From positions 104,033,501 through 104,097,500 of the forward strand of contig CM032230.1 in the NCBI GenBank assembly GCA_019009955.1: DNA of 64,000 bases, in the 5' to 3' direction. A model generated the notes under the pieces. It was not told where the DNA came from. It worked only from the letters and a program-made list of their open reading frames with translations, and ran no database searches. Positions within the stretch are counted from its first letter, which is position 1; each line of letters begins with the position of its first letter. The DNA is from Riptortus pedestris (taxonomy: Eukaryota > Arthropoda > Insecta > Hemiptera > Alydidae). The translations under genes were made by a program, and so were the position numbers. Below, piece by piece: positions 11,970-23,348 of this stretch.

Positions 11970-13380
11970 AAGTCCGTCACGAAAGGGCAGCCTAAAATAA
12001 GATGATTTCTCACGTGCTAATATGACACACTAGTAATGTCATCCCACCATATATTCTCTATTTTTAAGTCATGTGTACTTCGTACAATTTTTGACTTTTG
12101 AAAGGGCAAATCGCCTTTGATGTGATGTCCACAAATAAAAAAATAAAAGTCATGAGTAGTAGCTGAGGTTTACGAAATGCTCAAAACAAGAAAGTATTAA
12201 TAACTCACTTAATATTTAAGTTAAGACAGAATGTATAGAACAACAATTGTGGACCATCAATAATCTAACAAGATTATTTCAATGGCATTTTTCGAAACGA
12301 CTCCTAATAACGTACAAAATTTTGGAATTATCAAATGCCCCCACCCCATATTCGGGATCAGATTTCAGCCTTTAACTAATATGATATTTAGTGTTGAATA
12401 AAACAGTTAAATATCGAGTTTGGTATAGAACAAATAAACATTTTAGAGTCAAGCACGTAAAATGTTAAATCATGACGTATTTGCGTGTTCCTCACTCAGT
12501 AAGAGTTCAATGGAACTAATATTCGTTATTTAAGCTTCGAATAAAGTAGCTCATGATATAACATATTATTATAAATATGAAATGAGTAGGAGTGATGGTT
12601 TACTTAGGGCTGAAAACATTAATATGCAAATATCTTGGTTAATATTCATAATAGAGAATATATATATATATAAACGATCAATGAGAGGAAATTTAATTTT
12701 TAATAAGATTGGTTCTATAGCATTTTTCGAGACGACTTCTAATAACGTACAAAATTTTGGAATTTTCAAATGCCCCCATCCCATATTCGGGTTCCTATTT
12801 CAGCCTTTAACTAATATGATAATTAGTATTGAATAAAACGGTTAAAGATCGAATTTGGTATAGAACAATTAAACATTTTCGAGTCAAGCACGTAAAATCT
12901 TAAATCATGTGCATGTTCCTCACTGAGTAAGAGTTTTATGAAACTAATATTCGGTATTTAAGGCTCTAATAAAGTAGCTTATGATATAACATCTTATAAA
13001 AATGAAATGAGGAGGAGGGGGGGGGGGTTACTAAGGGCTGAAAACACAAATATGTAAATATCTTGGTTAACATTCATAATAGAGAAAATTCGTTTATAAC
13101 ATCATTAACAGGCAATTTAATTATTATTATTATTAATTAACGTCCACTTTTTGCAACTAAGGCTAATTGGGACGGGTTATCTACAGGTTACGACCCATTT
13201 CTAGCCAGGGTGGGATTTAGGATGTTATTTAATGAATTTCGTCACTAAATAATTTCCTTTACCCAGGCAAGAATCGAACTCGCCACTCAAGTTTTACCAT
13301 GTGCGATAAGGCAATTTAATTTATAATAAGATAGGTACTACACATGTTTTTGATCCGGTTTACCATAACGAATGTATTTT
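11970..13380 (-). mobile_element. HINE-A derivative with tandemly repeated core (about 436-bp period)
   Basis: The 3' end in minus orientation (AGTCCGTCACG near 11970) is followed by three successive core units. Marker segments recur at about 12426 and 12862 (AGTCAAGCACGTAAAAT), and ATAACGTACAAAATTTTGGA recurs at about 12309 and 12745. A SINE with target duplication interrupts the third unit at 13123-13309. Open frames in both directions (12569-12836) are core sequence, not genes. Confidence 0.65.
13111..13321 (-). mobile_element. tRNA-derived SINE copy 2 with 12-bp target duplication
   Basis: GGCAATTTAATT occurs at 13111-13122 and 13310-13321 and flanks a 187-bp insert. On the minus strand the insert reads box B (GAGTTCGATTC), then body, then GTTGCAAAAAGTGGACG and an (AAT)n tail. 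The head is shortened. Retroposition into the HINE-A tandem core is directly visible. Confidence 0.85.
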
Positions 13381-14479
13381 GACTTTTCAAAATTGCCCTA
13401 CTTTTGCCCGATTTTAGCGGAACTTAATGAATTCTTCACTAAAAACATGCCTACAGCCATTGCGAGAACCTTATATTTTCAGTTGTATGTAATATTTAAA
13501 CATTGTTCATGTACCTTTGTTTCAGTGATAGATGAAACTATTGCTATGTTCCGCAAATATTAATCACTGACACGATCTTCTGTACCGCAGATCATGAAGA
13601 ACAGTCTACCTGATAGGTCGTAGAAAAATTGGGGCATTGGATAAAAAGCTATATTATTATTATTCAAGTAAGGTGAAATATCGGAGTCTAGAATTTCTTC
13701 TGACACTGAAATGGAGTATTATTCGGTGCCAAGAAATAATGGCGAAAAAAAAAAAGAAACAAATGTCAGAAAGAGATATATAATGTATTGATTTCGAATT
13801 GGCCAAAGCCGCCAAACACTCCCTCGGCCTTTGGCCAATAAAATAAAGTGCTTTATTTATATAAGAAAGATGATGGACAACAGTTTCAGAATGGAGTTGG
13901 CAATAATTTCCACCTATGCATAGTCAAGTATCTCATAATACGACAATATAAGTTATTATTTATTTATTTATGATCATTACGTTTCAACCCGGATATTCAT
14001 TTTTACTATTTATTAATACCAAAAAGAAAAAATATATTTATTGTGACCGTTACAGTAATCCAGTTAAGTATTTTAGTGGTCACTCTTTAATTTTGCCATC
14101 TCTGGGTCACATGTAAGACGATTTTATAAAATTGAATTTTAATTTGTCCGAAGGTTAACCATTGACATGCAGTTCTACAACTGATTGCCTTCATTTCTTA
14201 TTAGAGCATATGCAGTGCCGATACCAAAATGACACACACTGCTATCACATATGTCACCTTCAATTCCTAGTTTAGGTGGATGTCCCGCAATGGAAACCAG
14301 CTATTGTAATATCACGATTTTTGTAAAACCTGTTCAAATGCCCATCGATTTTATCTAGATGACGAATACGCGTCCCGCCAAACCTCTAGATCCACTAAAA
14401 GAGTGTTTTTGTCTAAATTTCTTTCCGCGGACACCCATTCGAGTGCTGACTCTGATCTATGTTCATAACTGAGAGTTAA
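13381..14479. other. AT-rich DNA, nothing recognised
   Basis: A 63-codon plus frame (13372-13563) has no recognisable domain. No repeat of the window's families was seen. Confidence 0.45.
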
Positions 14480-14549
14480 AACCTAGGCCATTATGTCACA
14501 TGGTAAAAATAGATTGGCGAGTTCGATTCCACCACTCATTAAATAAAAC

Positions 14550-14597
14550 TAAGCAGATTTCTCTACTGTGAAACTTCACAGTAGAGAAATCTGCTTA
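14550..14597. repeat. perfect 48-bp palindrome
   Basis: The arms TAAGCAGATTTCTCTACTG and its complement are exact, with AC in the centre. In other copies the left arm reads GCAGATTTCCCACGTGAAG, so here it has been rewritten to match the right arm. Confidence 0.9.
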
Positions 14598-15019
14598 CTA
14601 GTAGCAGTAGTAGTAAAGAGTCTCTAAACCAATTTCACATTGCCATAACATAAACGGAAACGGCCGAACTAGCTTTCGGCGGAAATATGAGAATAGAACC
14701 GACATCAGCCGATGTCATCTCGTCCTTTATCCGCACACACTTAATAAAAATGCAAATATCTCGGTTAATATTTAAGATAGAGAATAAATGTATATAACGA
14801 TATTTATAGTAAATTTAATTTGCAATAAGATTGGCTTTATAGAAGTTTTCGATCCGACGTAGAGTAACGGAGATATTTCGAAAATCCCCCTCCCACTTGT
14901 CCGATTTCACCCATTAACGAACTTGACGTTTTTTTTTGCATAAAACGAGTAAATATCGAGTTTGGTAACGATGAAACGAATCTTATGACCTCTAGAGCAT
15001 TAACAGACATGTATATACA

Positions 15020-15079
<60 letters not shown>

Positions 15080-15201
15080 CCTATTCCAACGGACCTCATT
15101 TACGTCATCTTCTGGGTAGGATTGACGGACATTGAAGAAATGTTTCGAAAACCGCGTCGAGTACGACCTCAATAGCTGATTTCTCTTAAGGAAAATCTGC
15201 T
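14550..15201 (-). mobile_element. HINE-A copy 6, 3' end replaced by a perfect palindrome
   Basis: On the minus strand it has the 5' palindrome, conserved block, TA tract (about 15024-15074), core, and the segment with ACTAGCTTTCGGCGG equivalents. At the 3' end the usual arms have become an exact 23-bp inverted repeat with a 2-bp spacer (14550-14597), and the terminal hairpin is absent. The open frame 14837-15172 is element sequence. Confidence 0.75.
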
Positions 15202-15241
15202 AAAATTCTTAGTCCCACCTTGGCTAGAAACGTTAACCTGA

Positions 15242-15954
15242 ACTCCAATACCTAACTCTTCCAGTTTACAGATTAGTTCTGAGGAAAATTATAATTTAGT
15301 GTAATATAACCGCATTTTAACTTTTTGGTCACTATTTCGCTTCTATTAAATAAATTCATATCACATAAATTTAGAGCTGGCGTAATGAAAGCAAGGGTAA
15401 TAACACTCCTGAAGGCTCTTAACCACTTCACACCAAACGAGCAACATCCCAAAATTGAAACGCTTGCGCTTATGCAGTGTTTTCGTTTAACCTTCGCAAT
15501 GCTGAGTCGGAATAGCTTTAACATTTACGACCGGTGTTATTGTTATGCTCACAGAAGAACAGGCAGTGGAACACTTTTATGAACCACTTACACATTCAAG
15601 AGTCCAGACAGTTTCGGCGATTAAGTCTATACTTGCCTATTCGAGTTTGATAATTAATTTTGCCGGCGAATACACTCCGCGAGATTCTCATTATAGGATT
15701 TTCTGTTTCCAAATAAACCACTTAGGGCTCTCTCGCTTAAAACATTTCTACTCAAAAGCCCCAGTAATGACATAATTGTTTAATGGGCAGACTAATGTGT
15801 TTGTTTTAATTGGATAACCTGTATAGTGTGAACAATTTATTTTTTCTCCAGCGTGGCATATTATTTCTCCATTTACTATTATAATGGTAAAATTTACCAT
15901 AAATATTTCCATTAGACAAGTTTCATCAAAAGGTTATGGTAGTCAATAAATCAT
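15242..15954. other. AT-rich DNA with overlapping short frames, no gene recognised
   Basis: Plus frames 15325-15582 and 15545-15775 and minus frame 15273-15524 overlap one another. None has a recognised domain. Dense open frames in both directions suggest chance or a decayed element. Confidence 0.35.
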
Positions 15955-16150
15955 ATGGCCAACCTGAGGTCCAAGTGAGCATAATCTAATCTCGAGTTAT
16001 GGGATAGTTTCCGTGTCAGCAATTGGAATTTATTAAAGTAAGAATAGACTAAATAAAACCCTTAGTCCTTTCCTGGCTAGAAAATGTTCGTCAAATGACC
16101 CTTCCGGAATAGCCTCAGTAGAACAATTTGGACGTTAATAAATTATTGTA
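15955..16150 (+). mobile_element. SINE copy 4, degenerate
   Basis: GGCCAACCTGAGGTCCAAGT resembles the SINE head. CTTAGTCCTTTCCTGGCTAG and TTTGGACGTTAATAAATTAT match the SINE body and tail. The middle is highly diverged. Confidence 0.5.
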
Positions 16151-17450
16151 ATAAATGACTTTTATCATATTGAAATAGATCACGGGCATCTTATCCCAAC
16201 CAGCAGTGCATTCTATTTCCCAAATCAATAATCTCCAGCCATCTAATATGACTGCTTTCTGATGTCGACGAATGTCGAAGACCCGTGAATATTGAACTTA
16301 CTAATTGTCATTTAACTTAGACCAAGATAGAAAAATAATTAAGGCTTGGGAGACGTTTAATTAAATGTCTATCTAAAAATATCTTTCTAAAAGGCCTATC
16401 CCTAATTGAACTGTGAACGAACGACGACTATACCTGAAGAAGGCAGTAACAATGCTCCCGAAAATAGGCAGTCCCAGACCGAGCTCAATACAACAGAAGA
16501 ATGGAACTTGGTCAACTAGACATTAATTAATGATTCAGAGAAATCAGTATTAAGCAATTGTTGTTCAAATTGACATCAACTTGTTGGTTGCTTTTAAATC
16601 AACAGAACAATACGAATTAACTAAGATTTCTTGCACTCGTTAAACCAAGTTTGCGTTGTCTACTTGAAATTCTTTTTTATAATTGTCAACAGAAACTTTA
16701 TTTGCAGAAAACAATAAACAGTACACTATTTTGGGCGCGACAAGGTAAATATAATAATTGGCAGTAGTATTGCTTGAAAGGTAACTAACACGAATAAATA
16801 TCTTTGATTTTTGAAGATTAATATGAAATCAAAATTTTATAAAGAAATTCTTTAGAAGAAATATTTTTGAAATTATCATTGAATTTCAATTGTTAATTGG
16901 AACAGCCAATTTTTTAAAATTCAGAACCATTACGATTTTCTCATTTTTAATTTATATATTTATAAAACTGCTTTAATTAATCATGCCTGAAAATTAACTG
17001 AAATTGAGTCACAGATATTCCTGGAATGACTGAAAGAAGATAATAGAAACGAAAAAAGAAAGAAAATTTATTTGGACCAATACATAAGTATTATACACAA
17101 AGTGTTATTATAAGAGTTTTTACAAAATTAAGAGATTTTTGGTACAATCTCCGACGGAGTTGTCCTTCATTGCACCTAAATTATAATGAGTGGCTCCACT
17201 TGACATCGGAAGGCTGTTATGATATTTCCTTACAAGTTGTTGAAGATGAACTGAATTAGGAGCAACCTCCAATTCCCAGAAGATAATAAACTTATCGAAT
17301 TTTTAACTAAACTGTTTCATAATTTTTTACTCTTAACGAGGCATCCGAAGTATGTTTTAAATAGCAAGAAATATACAATTATAATACCATATATTCTTTA
17401 GTAATGAAAATAAGTTTCTTTTTCTTCCCTCTACTTAATGATAATTCCAC
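16151..17450. other. AT-rich DNA with a Penelope-like 3' motif
   Basis: At 16436-16471 there is CCTGAAGAAGGCAGTAACAA followed by TGCTCCCGAAA. This CTGAAGA / stem-loop / CGAAA arrangement occurs at the ends of Penelope-like elements. No GIY-YIG or reverse transcriptase frame accompanies it. The rest is featureless. Confidence 0.3.
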
Positions 17451-18200
17451 GCCTTCTTAATTTACTAGCCTCGTAATGACTTGGAGACTATAATTCCTAC
17501 CGGGTCATTAAGCATGGCTAACTATTTAGGATGTTCCTTTCTTATTTCTGCGGGGGTTAATTGGTCATTAGTCCAGTTCACATTCCGAGGAAAGTCAGAA
17601 GATCAGGTAAACGGCAAAAGAGCCGGGGGTAAGAAAGTCATTTAGGGAATCTTCAAGTGATGAGGTCGAGGAAGGTGTTAAAGAGGGGCAGAGCACTTTT
17701 AAGAAAGGGCCCAATTTTGCGAGGGCCTAAACCACTTAGTTGGTGTGAAGGTTATTTGTGAGTTCTCATGAGGGGTGGTTATGGAGGGGTGAGCGGCGGA
17801 GGGAGGGGGTAGGTTCGTTAGGCCACCGCCCCCCTAACGAACCCCTACACTAATTACAACAGTCCCAAAGTACACAATCAGAGACAACCCAGGCCGTCCA
17901 AGATCTCCGGAGAGGCCTGATTACCAAAAAGATGTCTCCGTTTTGGGCGGCAAAAGTTTTTGCACCCGCCAAAAACTGAGATTAGGTACTCTCTCCCGAG
18001 TGGGGGCAATTGGATTACAAGTCATCTCCCTTCCGAAAGCCGGGCTTTTTCCTCAGTTTAATCTGTTTCATTTATATGTATGAGAGAATGGCGGAGAAGG
18101 ATTAACCACTGGGCCTGGTTATTATTTTTAATTGCAACAGGGATTACTCCTTCCTCTCTTCGATAAATACCATAAAGGGGAAATATTTTTCATCTCTAGC
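17450..18200. promoter_or_regulatory. GC-richer non-repetitive block, candidate regulatory DNA
   Basis: It is clearly richer in GC than its flanks, is not repeated in the window and has no long ORF. It contains several GGATTA or GATTA sites (about 17919, 18012, 18098 and 18141) and an 11-bp hairpin at 17812-17843. GGATTA is the classic site of K50 homeodomains (Bicoid/Otx class). Function is inferred from motif density only. Confidence 0.3.
17812..17843. repeat. hairpin with 11-bp perfect stem
   Basis: GGTTCGTTAGG and CCTAACGAACC flank a C-rich 10-base loop. Confidence 0.8.
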
Positions 18201-18582
18201 GCAATTCTGCGACCACTGGAGAGAATATATAGAAGAACTTTAGGATAATTTCTTTATTATTGGCCGAATACTCCCTAGAGCAAATATACAAAGTTCATGA
18301 ACATGACGACCCATTTTTTGATGGAGGAGTTCAACATCTCTTATTTGTTTAAAAACACAATAAGTTAGAACGTCGATGGAGTAACACTGAATCCCTCATT
18401 GGTGAAAAGAAAGAAATACAATTTTGATGAAGACCAATTTCTGTTTCACCTCGGAATCAAAGTTAAAGTGTTATTACTAGTGAGAAATAGATACATGAAT
18501 CATTATGGGCGTTGCATTATATATTTCGAGAAAGATATAGATACTATCGCTGGAATTTGCTGGATGGTAGAGGAACCAATTG
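18201..18582. other. AT-rich DNA with a 65-codon open frame
   Basis: The frame 18399-18596 (starting MVKRKKYNFDEDQFLFHLGI) has no recognised domain and ends inside the foldback element, so its 3' end is not original. It may be a remnant of a coding sequence cut by that insertion, or chance. Confidence 0.3.
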
Positions 18583-18786
18583 ATCAGGATTTATAAAAAG
18601 GCTTTGTCTTCTGCTATTGTTTCAATTGTATGTTAGGTGCTCTTTCAGAGCCAACGCTCCATCGTCAGTGTCCAGGCTACTTTGCTATAATCAGCAGGCA
18701 CTGGCGATGGAGCGCTGACTCTGAAAGTGTGCTTTGCATAAAATCAAAACAGTAGTAGAGGACAAGGCCTTTTTATTGAACCTGAT
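18583..18786. mobile_element. foldback element M1, full hairpin, 204 bp
   Basis: The arms run from ATCAGG to CCTGAT. The left arm (TTTCAGAGCCAACGCTCCAT) pairs with the right arm (ATGGAGCGCTGACTCTGAAA) for about 85 bp around a centre near 18690. Half-copies occur at 4437 and 60553. It is non-coding. Confidence 0.8.
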
Positions 18787-19218
18787 ATAGATAATGTTGA
18801 AAATGAAAATGAATGTAATGTCGGAAGACAATTTGGATCTTTTACAACACCAGAGTGCACAATTCATTATAAATGAATGTGAAATAACGCTTCAACTTAT
18901 TCGTTTTAATTTATACATTCATTGGACAGACTTTAAAATAAAAAAAATGACGAATGAAGAAACCGAACGTATACAGAATTAAAGGATAATTGTTTATTAC
19001 ATCAGGTTTTCGACCTCGGTGGAAAAGTCCTTAGCAGAAACGTATGTTGCTGCAGGCATTAAAAGACGGCATAGATCAATGAAAATACACAAAACAAACC
19101 ACTTTCAGTAATTCGGAAGAAACAAACTAAATAAATAAAAATTACAAACACTATAACTGAAAAAGTGAAGCAGTCCAGATACCTCGGAAGCCCCCACCAC
19201 TAGAAGAAAAAAATTGTT
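18787..19218. other. AT-rich DNA, nothing recognised
   Basis: A 62-codon frame (18794-18982) has no recognised domain. Confidence 0.4.
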
Positions 19219-19380
19219 AGCAGATTTTCCTTAAGATATCCCCCTTCCACAGGGACTGTTTCCCGCCAAAAGCTAGTTCGGCCTTTTGCCACAACTGTTC
19301 CTCTCTCGTATGGAGATTTCTCTATTGTATAACTTCACGTGGGAAATCTGCTTAGTTTACGCAACCCCTGCGTGACGGAC
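19219..19380 (+). mobile_element. HINE-A miniature (162 bp), core deleted
   Basis: The first 18 bp or so of the 5' end are joined directly to the 3' region (CCCGCCAAAAGCTAGTTCGG, GGAGATTTCTCTATTG, GGGAAATCTGCT, CTGCGTGACGGAC). The conserved block and microsatellite are missing. Confidence 0.8.
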
Positions 19381-20508
19381 TTTCCTTTTTTAAATGTTCA
19401 AGTTTCCTTCTCTTCAACAAAAGAGTATAGTTCTGTTGAATTCTATATATTTTAAGAAATAGCAAGAACCAATTGGACTTAAATTAAATCAATCTGATCG
19501 TTCAATAGTGTGAGTAAATGAAAATAATGTTTATTCTTCTCTAAACTTTCTACTCCATCAATCGACTCGTCGCTGTTCTTAAGACCGCTGGAGCAGGAAG
19601 CCTGTCAAGAAAAGAAGAACATTCATCCCAGGGAGGAAGTCTACGAAACTAAATAATGTTTAAATGTAAAGGAGAAATAAAGTAGTTAATTTGTTTGCAT
19701 CTTTAATGGTATTCTAGTGTGTGACCAGAGTGCGGCTGTAAGTGTCACAATTATCCATAATACTGAAAATTAACTACTAGTGTAGAACATTGCAATTTAG
19801 CAGTTGGCAAGAGTTGCTATTAGTCATTTATCAAATGGCCTGTTAGATGGACACCAAAAACCAAAATGAAATTTAAGATAATGAATCGTTTTTAGAATAA
19901 TACAAACGAGTATAAAAGCTTTGTGGCGAAGGCAACAAAAGGACTATTATGAATATAAAATTTCAACAGAAAAAAAAAGTTTAGTTTCACTTTATATGTT
20001 ATTCAATATTTTCCTTTTTCCAACTAAAGCGATCTTTAACGATATCCGTTTATTTCTTCTGTAAGTTTTTCCTTTAAAAGTTGGTTTTCTTTAGAAGAGT
20101 ATTAAATTCAAACTTAGCCCCATAAATAATCACATTACTCAACAAATAGTATACATTTTTATTACTGCCCTGCAGTAAATTCAACTGAGAACTTGCTTTC
20201 GAAACGTTTTTTTTTTTTTCTTGGAATATAAATGATCCTTTAAGACTTAAATTCGAAAATAAATCGGGCTCGAACTTGATGTGATCCACTTTTTTTCATC
20301 GTTTGTGTTCGTCCTGAGTGTGCTGCGTGTATGAGTGTGCGTGTGTGTGTAATTAGTCCTCAACGTACTGAAATATAACTTTGTACCGGGAAATCTCGAA
20401 GCGATTGAAATCCTAATTATGAAGAAAATATTATGCTTTCGTTTATTAATAAAGTATTAAATTAATGAGTAATTATATACAATTTCGTTTTTTTTTTTTT
20501 TTTTAACG
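19381..20508. other. AT-rich DNA, nothing recognised
   Basis: It holds a short (TG)n run near 20330-20350 and homopolymer T-runs at about 20206 and 20487. The minus frame 20074-20289 has no recognised domain. Confidence 0.45.
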
Positions 20509-20555
20509 AACATTGCTGGAAATTTGCTTGCTAAAGCAGGCCTTGTATGACGGAC
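20509..20555 (+). mobile_element. HINE-A 3'-end fragment
   Basis: TGGAAATTTGCTTGCTAAAG followed by GCAGGCC-TGTATGACGGAC before a T-run matches the family's terminal 45 bp in degenerate form. Confidence 0.6.
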
Positions 20556-20650
20556 ATTTTTTTAAAAGTTCCTTTGTCTTAGGATGTAGTAGTAGTAAGC
20601 TGCCATGATTCTAAGTAACAATTTTTTCTGCTTTCTCAAATATGGTTTTC

Positions 20651-20754
20651 TCAGTATTTGAGGTTGTACTCATGACGGAATTTTTGAAATTTCTCTTCAA
20701 ATGTCTATCGATCCTACCTTGTAAATGACGAAAATGAGGTCCGTCAAAACTGTA

Positions 20755-20835
<81 letters not shown>

Positions 20836-21264
20836 TTGTCTGTTAGCGCTCTAGCGGTCGCAATTTTTGTTTGATCGTTACCAAACTCGATATTTAGTCG
20901 TTTTATGTAAAAAGAAAGATCAAGTTCGTTAACGGCTGAAATCGGACCAGTGGGAGGGGGGGGGGGGGTTTAGGAGGGGAGGATTTTCGAAAATTCGAAA
21001 TATCTCCGTTACTATACGTCGGATCGAAACATTGTATAGAATCAATCTTATTGCAAATTAAATTTACTATATATAGTGTTATATACGTTTATTCTCTATC
21101 TTTAATATTAACGGCGTTAAAGCTAACGGACGAGAGTGACTTTCCCGCCAAAAGATAGTTCGGCAGTTTCCTCCAAGAAAGAATTCTTGGCTCTCGTGAA
21201 ATTTCTCTATTGTAAAACGTCACGTGGGAAATCTGCTTAGTTTACGCAGGCCCTGCGTGACGGA
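20651..21264 (+). mobile_element. HINE-A copy 7, 5' palindrome missing
   Basis: It begins within TTGAGGTTGTACTCATGACG and has a long TA tract (about 20757-20830), core, G-run and an intact 3' end with a GCAGGCCCTGCG hairpin and GACGGAC. An extra CGGCGTTAAAGCTAACGG segment precedes the CCCGCCAAAAG block. Confidence 0.8.
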
Positions 21265-21353
21265 CTTTATTTTCCGGATAAATTTCTCTTCCTGCTTCTA
21301 AATCTTTTCTGGTAATTATCTTGTTTTATGACTCATCTATGGTTATCACTTTA
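21265..21353. other. short spacer
   Basis: Nothing recognised. Confidence 0.4.
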
Positions 21354-21802
21354 TATATATATATATATATAAAATTGTAACCTCTGTGTGTACATTGATT
21401 TTTTTTCGCGAAATTTCATGATAACTTTTCGTTTTACATGTCATAGAAACCATAACTGCATTTTGTTTCTTTGGTGTCTGTTTGTTTGTTTGTTAGCTTT
21501 TCACGCATAAACGGCTGAACCGAATTTTATGAAACTTGGTATGTATATTACTACTAACCCAACTTAGACTTTAGGCTATGTTAATATTCTCTGAGGAAAC
21601 GGGAAGTATGACAATATGGAGGACAGTGTAGTCTTACATAAAAAATTTTATTATTAACAAATCCACAGAAACGACGGGTATTAACCCTAAACACTGGGAA
21701 GGGTAAATGTCAAAATGTTGAGCAAAGTAAAGCCTTGCCAAAAAAATACCATCACCATTCAGCCTCAAATCAATTCCCGGGCGAAGCCGGGTATCTGAGC
21801 TA

Positions 21803-21836
<34 letters not shown>
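21354..21836 (+). mobile_element. family B element, short deleted form, between TA tracts
   Basis: It starts AAAATTGTAACCTCTGTGTG at about 21371 and ends at the CCCGGGCGAAGCCGGG hairpin, TATCTGAG and CTAG at 21803. TA runs flank both sides. The roughly 300-bp internal units are deleted. The flanking TA is not part of a recognisable HINE-A copy here. Confidence 0.65.
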
Positions 21837-21839
<3 letters not shown>

Positions 21840-22263
21840 AATGTTGTTGTGGATGTCAACTGCCTCTACCCTGACTGATGATGGTCCATTCATGGAGTAT
21901 GGTTCCATCAGCTGAGTGGGACAGGGTGCGTTTCATTGTGGGTGACAGGAGCTGCTATTTCCTTGTTACCTGTTAAAGGGTAGTTAGTGCTGTTATAGAT
22001 CCTGCTTGTAGCTAGACAGCACGTCCATTAGCTATAACTAGCAGCATTAGCCGTCAGCCGCTGCCTTATGCCGCAGTATCGCTTTACATATGCCTTACAA
22101 TCCGTTACGCACCTCAGCACACTCTACAACTTGCTTCGGAACCTTTTTCGGGTTTCTAAAAAATAACACGGATGCTATTAGATACATCCTTTGGAAAAAT
22201 CCTCAATAAATCGCTTATAAAGCTTCAAACATACACTTTTTGATAATATGTTTCTCTTTGGAG
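21837..22263. other. GC-mixed non-repetitive block, origin unclear
   Basis: It contains TGTTAATGTTGTTGTGGATG and a run of GC-balanced sequence unlike the flanks. It could be part of an old LTR or retroelement. I see no ORF without stops and no second copy in the window. Confidence 0.25.
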
Positions 22264-22350
22264 TCCAACCCTGGCTAGAAAAGGGCCCTTTCTAGATATC
22301 CTGTCCCTAATAGTATTAGTTGAAAAAAGTGGACATTATTAAATAATATA
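22264..22350 (+). mobile_element. SINE 3'-half fragment
   Basis: AACCCTGGCTAGAAAAGGGC, GTCCCTAATAG-ATTAG and GAAAAAAGTGGACATTATTA match the SINE body and tail. The head is absent. Confidence 0.65.
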
Positions 22351-22854
22351 TGTTTCTCTTTGTTGAAAGGATTTTCAAAATTTCGCGTTTTGAAGATAGG
22401 TAAGTATTGCAGCAGGTCAATTGTTATAGGCAGTTTTTTACTGGCACAATTAACTGTAATTTGAAAATGATCAAATTAATCTGTAGATTTTTTAAACATT
22501 TTTAATGGTCTTTTATAAGGTGGCTTTACCTAAGCTATTTTAGTATTATAAAAAGAAAATGTGTGAATCGCTTAAATTGCGACACACCTAAATAAATAAA
22601 TAATACTGCTCGCAAACCAATTCAAACATTAATACCCTCAGTTTAATAATATAACGCAACTTAAGGTTATTTCATTTAATATAGTCTTACATTTTATCTG
22701 TTTATTAGTAGATTTCTATTAAATTAAATCTTCGGCTAATACATCTTGCAAATGTCTGAATATTGTATTGTGAATGAATATGATAAACATTTTCTATTCG
22801 GCCAAAGTATAATTAGTGCTCATGACTTGTGATAAATGTGTTGAAGGAAATAAG
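22351..22854. other. AT-rich DNA, nothing recognised
   Basis: No open frame or repeat match was seen. Confidence 0.5.
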
Positions 22855-22876
22855 TTATTGAGGTCGTACTCAAATA
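22855..22876 (+). mobile_element. HINE-A fragment at an LTR junction
   Basis: GTTATTGAGGTCGTACTCAA matches the HINE-A conserved block. It abuts the broken end of the inverted LTR. Confidence 0.5.
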
Positions 22877-23348
22877 TGTCGTTAAATACTTTTCTCAGTA
22901 GCTCCACTGACCTTTAGATTACAAAGTCCGACAATTCACTCACTATCACTGAAGCTCACAAAAAGACGGCACTGCACCTGTTCTTTACTTCGCAAAGTTA
23001 ATGGCACTGGACTGTCTTAAACACGGTACTATACTGTTCTTTACAGAGTCACGGCACAACACTGTTCTTCGCATAATACGTTTTACCGCACTGTAACTAA
23101 GTCGCACTGTTGCACTGACCGCACTGATGATCACTTGAAGACAGCTGAGAACAAACTAACTAGCAGTGGCCGGAACCTTCTTTTATAGCTTGTCGGAAAA
23201 CATCAAAGGGAATGGTCTGGACTCTTCGAGGTCTTGACTGGTGTTGCCGAGGACGAACGGGAACCGTCTGACGGCACCCCTTTGATCTCCGGCCTCCCCT
23301 TTGATATCTATCTCTGTTTAATTTTTCATATATTTAATTTTCGCAACA
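22877..23348 (-). mobile_element. truncated LTR of a Gypsy-type retrotransposon
   Basis: On the minus strand it starts TGTTGCGAAAATTAAATA, then shares with the LTR at 45428 the segments GATGTTTTCCGACAAGCTAT, AAAAG and AGTTAGTTTGTTCTCAGC, and repeated CAGTGC/GTGCCGT motifs. The 3' third of the LTR is missing. No internal retrotransposon coding sequence is attached. The TATA-like CTATAAAAG is conserved. Confidence 0.75.

Larger units (their letters stand above)
14480..15241 (+). mobile_element. SINE copy 3, split by a HINE-A element
   Basis: The left part (CACATGGTAAAAATAGATTG, then GAGTTCGATTCC and CATTAAATAAA) ends near 14549. The right part resumes near 15205 with CTTAGTCCCACCTTGGCTAG. Between them lies a minus-strand HINE-A, so the SINE is the older insertion. 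The far 3' end is lost. Confidence 0.6.
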
